Part shown: positions 7,419 through 10,663 of the stretch, in pieces | Position numbering within the stretch: position 1 is the stretch's first letter | Layout of the letters: the number at the start of each line of letters is the position of its first letter | Assembly (NCBI GenBank): GCA_030431085.1 | Contig: JAUIJW010000066.1 | Coordinates: 1 to 10,663, forward strand | DNA: 10,663 nucleotides | Direction of reading: 5' to 3' | Source of the DNA: Bacteroidia bacterium | GTDB lineage: Bacteria; Bacteroidota; Bacteroidia; Flavobacteriales; Flavobacteriaceae | Made by a program: the position numbers and the translations under genes | The notes under the pieces: model-generated | What the model saw: the letters and a program-made list of their open reading frames with translations, nothing else | What the model was told of the DNA's origin: nothing | Databases searched by the model: none

Positions 7419-7688
7419 TTATAAACAATCGCAATCTGGCTCTTCATCTACTGTTAATTTGTAAGGTAACTGGCACGAGTCCGTGAAATCCTTTAACCTA
7501 CAAACCTCCAACCAATTTCTATCTGCATCATACAGGTTAATTTCTATATAGCCTGTGCCATCATTACAATATCCTGCATCTACTATGTACTTATTGCCTT
7601 TATCGTCCACAGCATTTACCTCACATGTTTTGCAGGTATCACAAATCATGGTTTTTACATGCTCAATTATATTTACCCCTTCACTCAT
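7419..7688 (-). CDS. Small acidic cysteine-rich protein, unknown function
   Basis: I do not recognise this 89-residue protein. It has eight cysteines: a tight C-x2-C-x2-C group at 16, 19 and 22, then Cys41, 63, 72, 86 and 88. It is strongly acidic, with 19 Asp/Glu against 8 Lys/Arg. The middle (NKYIVDAGYCNDGTGYIEI, then NLYDADRNWLEVCRL) looks like short beta strands. There is no signal peptide or membrane segment. Its ATG overlaps the hsdM TGA in an ATGA (7685-7688), so translation is coupled to the methylase, and the PLD-like gene follows nine bases later. Possible roles are a metal-binding accessory subunit, a DNA-mimic type regulator of the methylase or nuclease, or an immunity partner for the PLD protein; nothing in the sequence selects between them. 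The reading frame is credible because of the tight packing on both sides and the plausible composition. Confidence 0.75.
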   Translation of the reverse strand: MSEGVNIIEHVKTMICDTCKTCEVNAVDDKGNKYIVDAGYCNDGTGYIEINLYDADRNWLEVCRLKDFTDSCQLPYKLTVDEEPDCDCL

Positions 7689-9232
7689 AATCCTAATTCT
7701 TTTAAATAGTTACTCATTTGTGCACGCACCTCAACTAGCTCATTTTCCAATCTTTCAATCTCTTGCTGTGTTGCTGCAATATCTACAGGTTCTTCTTCTT
7801 CAAAGGTGTCTACATAGCGTGGAATATTGAGGTTAAAATCATTTTCAGCAATTTCATCAATGGTTGCTAAATGGCTGTATTTTTCTATTTCAGCAAACTC
7901 TTTAAAGGTGTTTACAATTTTGTTGATGTCTTGTTTTCGCAGGATGTTTTGTTTTTTACCATCCTGATATTCTTTACTGGCATCTATAAATAATACTCTG
8001 TTCTCGCCTCTCGACTGCGCTCGAGGTGACATGCTCGAACTGACACGTGCTTTATTAAAAATTAGTATAGCAGCGGGAATACCTGTACCAAAAAAGAGGT
8101 TGGATGGTAACCCAATAACAGCTTCTAATAAATTTTCTTCAATTAATTTTTGACGAATTTTACCCTCTGCACTTCCCCTAAACAGTACGCCATGAGGTAC
8201 AATAACCCCAACTTTACCTGTAGGCAACGCAGTTTCTATCATGTGTAGAATAAAGGCGTAATCGCCTTTAGACTTTGGTGGCACTCCTCTTAAAAAGCGT
8301 TTGTAACGGTCTGTTTCAGCATTTTCATGACCCCATTTATCTAAACTGAAGGGTGGGTTTGCCACCACAATATCAAACTTCATTAAGCTATCATTCTCAA
8401 TAAGTTTCGGATTGTTAATGGTATCGCACCACTCAATTTGAGCCGAGTCCATACTATGCAGGAAGCAGTTCATTTTACTCAAAGCCCAAGTATCTCCATT
8501 GGATTCTTGACCATACAAAGCAAAATCGTTTGTTGGATTGCCTTGGCTATCCTTAACTTCTTCTGCTACTTTAATTAATAAAGATGCGGAACCACAGGTA
8601 GGATCGAAAATACGATTACTTTCTTTAGGGTCTACCAATTTAGCTAATAAGCTAGACACTTCTTTAGGTGTAAAAAATTCACCGCCTTTTTTACCTGCTC
8701 CCGATGCAAATTTTTCTAACAGATACATGTAAGCCTCTCCTAAAATATCCTGCTTACCATCCCAAAGTGATGGACGGAAATCCAGTTCTGGTTGTGCAAA
8801 ATCGTTAATCAAGTTTTTTAAACGACGGTTACGGTCTCTTGTTTGTCCCAACTTTTCTGAATTGAAGCTGATGTTGCGAAACACACCGTCTAGCTTTTCA
8901 ATGTTTTTTTCCTCAATTTGCCCCAGAACTTTATCTATAATACCGCCAATATCTTGATGGTCTCGGTTCTCATAGATGTATTTAAACGTGCAGTTTTTAG
9001 GTAGAATGAAGCGCTCCCTGCTTAACTTACGCTGAATAAGCTCTTCATTATCACCATACATTTCTTTATACTCTTGATAGTGATCTTCCCACACATCACT
9101 TAAGTATTTAATGAACATAAATACCAGGATATAGTTTTTGTATTCTGAAGAATCGAATGCCCCTCTAAAGGTGTCGCAAGCATTCCATAATGCTGCATTG
9201 ATTTGATCTTGGGATGGTCTTTTATTTGTCAT
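7685..9232 (-). CDS. hsdM: Type I restriction-modification DNA methylase HsdM
   Basis: An N6-adenine methyltransferase subunit of 515 residues, normal length. The helical HsdM N-terminal domain covers about 8-150 (NAALWNACDTFRGAFDSSEY, then FMFIKYLSDVWED). The catalytic domain has GGEFFTPKEV (183-192), the AdoMet motif FDPTCGSASLL (209-219), GQESNGDTWALSKMN (241-255) and the catalytic NPPF at 292-295 (VVANPPFSLDKWG). Later come KGDYAFILHM and GVIVPHGVLFRG. The C-terminal tail (480-515) is a charged coiled coil, as expected for contact with HsdS. Residues 396-410 are encoded by an inserted palindromic repeat lying between the conserved ILIFNK and VLFIDASKE; this lies in a variable loop and keeps the frame. 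All catalytic motifs are intact, so the gene should be active. It starts 11 bases after the half-length S gene. No hsdR is in the window. Confidence 0.95.
   Translation of the reverse strand: MTNKRPSQDQINAALWNACDTFRGAFDSSEYKNYILVFMFIKYLSDVWEDHYQEYKEMYGDNEELIQRKLSRERFILPKNCTFKYIYENRDHQDIGGIIDKVLGQIEEKNIEKLDGVFRNISFNSEKLGQTRDRNRRLKNLINDFAQPELDFRPSLWDGKQDILGEAYMYLLEKFASGAGKKGGEFFTPKEVSSLLAKLVDPKESNRIFDPTCGSASLLIKVAEEVKDSQGNPTNDFALYGQESNGDTWALSKMNCFLHSMDSAQIEWCDTINNPKLIENDSLMKFDIVVANPPFSLDKWGHENAETDRYKRFLRGVPPKSKGDYAFILHMIETALPTGKVGVIVPHGVLFRGSAEGKIRQKLIEENLLEAVIGLPSNLFFGTGIPAAILIFNKARVSSSMSPRAQSRGENRVLFIDASKEYQDGKKQNILRKQDINKIVNTFKEFAEIEKYSHLATIDEIAENDFNLNIPRYVDTFEEEEPVDIAATQQEIERLENELVEVRAQMSNYLKELGL
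8003..8046. repeat. Palindromic interspersed repeat inserted in frame in hsdM
   Basis: This G+C-rich stretch stands out in an AT-rich gene. It holds an inverted repeat CTCGA (8010-8014) / TCGAG (8021-8025) around a six-base loop CTGCGC, followed by two direct TGACA copies (8028-8032 and 8041-8045 region). The words TCGACTGCGCTCGA and TGACA are familiar to me from short repeats abundant in flavobacterial genomes, usually intergenic. Here it encodes about VSSSMSPRAQSRGE (residues 397-410) of HsdM. The insertion reading is an inference from where conserved HsdM sequence stops and resumes. Confidence 0.65.
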
Positions 9233-9243
9233 TTTAATTTGAA

Positions 9244-9843
9244 TTATCTTTTATTAATATGATTTAGCAATTTGGTGTTTATTAGAGTTTCTCTATTTTC
9301 CAATAATCTTGCACGTAAATTCTTTTCTACAATAGCCAATGCACCCAATGCTGCTATTTGGTCTTGCTGCTCTACACTAGGCAATTTAATTGGAATATTT
9401 TCTACTACTTTACGGTTAACCGTAGGTGTGTACGTACCCGTTAAATTTTGTTTGATATAGTTTTGAACTGGCGGCTGGTTGATGTACCACGCAATATAAT
9501 TTGGGTTTGCTTTTAAGCGGTTTACCTCAATCACAAACAGTGCAGACGAAGCTATATACCTGCCTTGTAGATTATCTGTAGAGAAGGCAACTGCATTGTT
9601 ATTCTGACCTTTAGAAATAAATAAAATATCACCATCTTTTAAGATGTATTTTTCTTTTATACCTTCTGCAGACACCCTATAACACTCTTTGCCAATAGCG
9701 GTGTAATCATTTATTAGGTCTTTCAGCTGCACTACCTTTAATTCACCGTTAGGGTCATCTTCAATCTTACCACGAAAGGAATAACCTGAAGAAATACCTT
9801 CTCCCTGTAGAATCTTTTTTAAAGTTGTATTTTTAATTTGCAT
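9244..9843 (-). CDS. Half-length Type I specificity subunit-like protein (single TRD)
   Basis: A 199-residue protein with one target-recognition-like domain, about half a normal HsdS. Visible features: a TRD-like N-terminal part (SSGYSFRGKIEDD, then VVQLKDLIND at 37-46), YILKDGDILFISKGQNN, YIASSALFVIEV, NYIAWYINQPPVQNYIKQN, LTGTYTPTVNRKVVENIPIK, and a closing spacer helix with LPSVEQQDQIAALGALAIVEKN. Half-size S proteins can act as dimers that read a palindromic split site; this is known for artificially or naturally split S subunits and is inferred here. Its spacer differs clearly from that of the full-length HsdS, so it is not a simple fragment of it. It is the first gene after the promoter and lies 11 bases ahead of hsdM, so it is the natural S partner by position. 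Alternatively it is a remnant of an exchanged S gene that stays intact. Confidence 0.8.
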   Translation of the reverse strand: MQIKNTTLKKILQGEGISSGYSFRGKIEDDPNGELKVVQLKDLINDYTAIGKECYRVSAEGIKEKYILKDGDILFISKGQNNNAVAFSTDNLQGRYIASSALFVIEVNRLKANPNYIAWYINQPPVQNYIKQNLTGTYTPTVNRKVVENIPIKLPSVEQQDQIAALGALAIVEKNLRARLLENRETLINTKLLNHINKR

Positions 9844-9851
9844 AAATAATT

Positions 9852-9874
9852 TACATAATTACTATACTGCAAAT
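9852..9874. repeat. Direct repeat copy A (candidate operator over transcription start)
   Basis: A 23-base segment beginning TACATAAT and containing TATACTG, matched by copy B at 9909-9931. The two copies agree at 19 of 23 positions; differences are the three central bases (9860-9862 against 9917-9919) and one near the end. Copy A lies just downstream of, and overlaps, the proposed -7 element, so a bound protein would block initiation. Confidence 0.6.
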
Positions 9875-9900
9875 ATACACAAAACATTAACACATCCAAA
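9870..9900 (-). promoter_or_regulatory. Bacteroidota-type promoter for the defence operon
   Basis: Read on the minus strand, TTTG (9897-9900) is followed by exactly 19 bases and then TATATTTG (9870-9877), which matches the Bacteroidota sigma consensus TTTG / TAnnTTTG at the expected spacing. Transcription would start near 9863, leaving a leader of about 20 bases before the ATG at 9843. It is the only gap above 25 bases between genes in the window and is thus the likely promoter for all downstream genes. The start site is inferred, not shown. Confidence 0.7.
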
Positions 9901-9908
9901 GTATGAGA

Positions 9909-9931
9909 TACATAATCGTTATACTGTAAAT
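9909..9931. repeat. Direct repeat copy B (candidate upstream operator)
   Basis: The second copy of the 23-base repeat, 57 bases from copy A and eight bases upstream of the -33 element. It ends at the hipA stop codon. The 57-base distance is between five and six helical turns. A dimeric helix-turn-helix regulator, perhaps the HipB expected next to hipA, could bind both; that link is inference. Confidence 0.55.
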
Positions 9932-10663
9932 TACAATAGATTAAAAGCTTTACGCATTACTTGTTGCTCTTTTTTAGAAATACCAATTTCTTTAGACACC
10001 TTTTGCCAAGTTGCCACCACAGTCAATACGTCTTGAATAATTTTATCCATTTGCTCGTTATCTAAACGGAAAAACTCGCCTACACTTTTTGCTAAATCAT
10101 AGTCTAGTGCATTATTATCCATATCTATATTAAGTGCCAGACCATCTTTATCTATGGAAGGGTTTAAATCATAGGCAGGCGATAATATCCAACCCTGATT
10201 GGTCAACATAAATCCGTGGTTTCGTAAATGATCGTCTGTGTTGGAAATTGCAATGTTAAATACTATCCTACGCCATAACTGCTCTAAATTATCATTAACC
10301 ATTGCTCCCTGATTTTGGATAAACTCTGCTAATTCCAAATAGCTTGCAGGATTATCTCTTATGGTATCTTCGTTATTTCCTGTCATGGTCATAGCAGAAG
10401 CAAAATGAAGTCTGCATCCTTCTTCACGGTCAAACCTTTTGGTAAAAAAGGTGTGATAGTTGCCAGAGATCTTTTCAATTTTAGATGGTGCCATGTGGAT
10501 TCCTGCTTTAATAGCCAGTTGGTATGCCAAATATTCCCACGCAGCTTTGTCTATGGTATCGTTTTTTGAAGGAAATTTTGCAATCCATAGTTCTCCATTT
10601 TCATCTAATATGTTAGCCTTTGGTCTTGCACCTCCTAAAGAAGATCCTGGTGCCATTAAAACC
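9931..10663 (-). CDS. HipA-family serine/threonine kinase, C-terminal part (5' end beyond window)
   Basis: Only the C-terminal part is in the window. The frame stays open to the right edge, and the ATG at 10654-10656 is internal, because it falls immediately before the conserved HipA segment GSSLGGARPKA. Counted from that Met, the Gly-rich loop is at 4-14, the ATP-binding Lys27 is in WIAKFPS, TKRFDRE is at 72-78, the catalytic loop SNTDDHLRNHG is at 138-148 (Asp141 and Asn146), and the metal-binding Asp163 is in SPAYDLNPS. The kinase motifs are intact. HipA proteins are toxins that phosphorylate a translation factor such as an aminoacyl-tRNA synthetase and are held in check by a HipB repressor, expected to the right of the window. 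An 86-base gap with its own promoter separates it from the defence operon, so it is probably a separate unit, with possible read-through since no hairpin terminator is seen. Confidence 0.88.
   Translation of the reverse strand, partial: VLMAPGSSLGGARPKANILDENGELWIAKFPSKNDTIDKAAWEYLAYQLAIKAGIHMAPSKIEKISGNYHTFFTKRFDREEGCRLHFASAMTMTGNNEDTIRDNPASYLELAEFIQNQGAMVNDNLEQLWRRIVFNIAISNTDDHLRNHGFMLTNQGWILSPAYDLNPSIDKDGLALNIDMDNNALDYDLAKSVGEFFRLDNEQMDKIIQDVLTVVATWQKVSKEIGISKKEQQVMRKAFNLL

Noticed and set aside
7555..7830. Plus-strand hydrophobic open frame opposite the hsdM 3' end and the 89-aa gene
   Set aside because: Its hydrophobicity comes from reading acidic codons in antisense; it has no packing with neighbours, while the minus-strand genes fit the operon.
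8538..8732. Plus-strand open frame inside hsdM
   Set aside because: It is antisense to the AdoMet-binding region of hsdM and has no independent support.
9272..9460. Plus-strand open frame inside the half-length S gene
   Set aside because: Short, antisense, without recognisable features.
9844..9930. Rho-independent terminator after hipA
   Set aside because: No stable G+C hairpin followed by a T run is visible on the minus strand in this gap.
9852..9931. Direct repeats as attachment sites of an integrated element or as a CRISPR fragment
   Set aside because: No integrase, tRNA gene or further copies are present and the unit count is only two; their position around a promoter fits operators better.

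Overview
The window is AT-rich, every gene is on the minus strand, and intergenic gaps are tiny. One promoter has the Bacteroidota shape (TTTG, 19 bases, TATATTTG), Shine-Dalgarno sites are weak or absent, and an interspersed palindromic repeat of flavobacterial type is present. Together these suggest a marine-type Flavobacteriia or related Bacteroidota. The species cannot be named from this alone.

Transcription order runs from right to left. At the right edge is the C-terminal part of a HipA-family kinase (9931-10663). A promoter region with two near-identical direct repeats follows (9852-9931). A long, tightly packed, probably single transcription unit then runs off the left edge. Its genes are: a half-length Type I specificity subunit (9244-9843); the Type I methylase HsdM (7685-9232); a small acidic Cys-rich protein (7419-7688); a single-HKD phospholipase-D-like protein (6132-7409); an HNH-SAVED nuclease of the Cap5 type (4954-6111); a CD-NTase with a C-terminal AGS-C-like domain (3412-4947); a full-length two-TRD HsdS (2108-3406); and four consecutive TIR-family genes (1561-2103, 1010-1558, 218-997 and a partial one at 1-221).

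Functionally this is a multilayer anti-phage operon. HsdM with HsdS would mark host DNA; the matching HsdR is not in the window and may lie beyond the left edge. A minimal CBASS pair (cyclase plus Cap5-type nuclease, no Cap2/Cap3) sits between hsdM and hsdS. The TIR block resembles the sensor half of a Thoeris-like system: two genes look like ThsB/DUF1863-type TIRs, one is a classical TIR and one is a divergent TIR-like protein. No ThsA-like effector is visible. The 89-aa protein and the PLD-like protein have no function I can assign; their position suggests a defence role.

The most interesting points are the nesting of CBASS and TIR genes inside a Type I restriction operon, the run of four different TIR genes including a DUF3892-like/TIR fusion, the unexplained acidic Cys-rich/PLD pair, and an in-frame repeat insertion inside hsdM. 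All functional statements come from reading motifs by eye; no database search was run.
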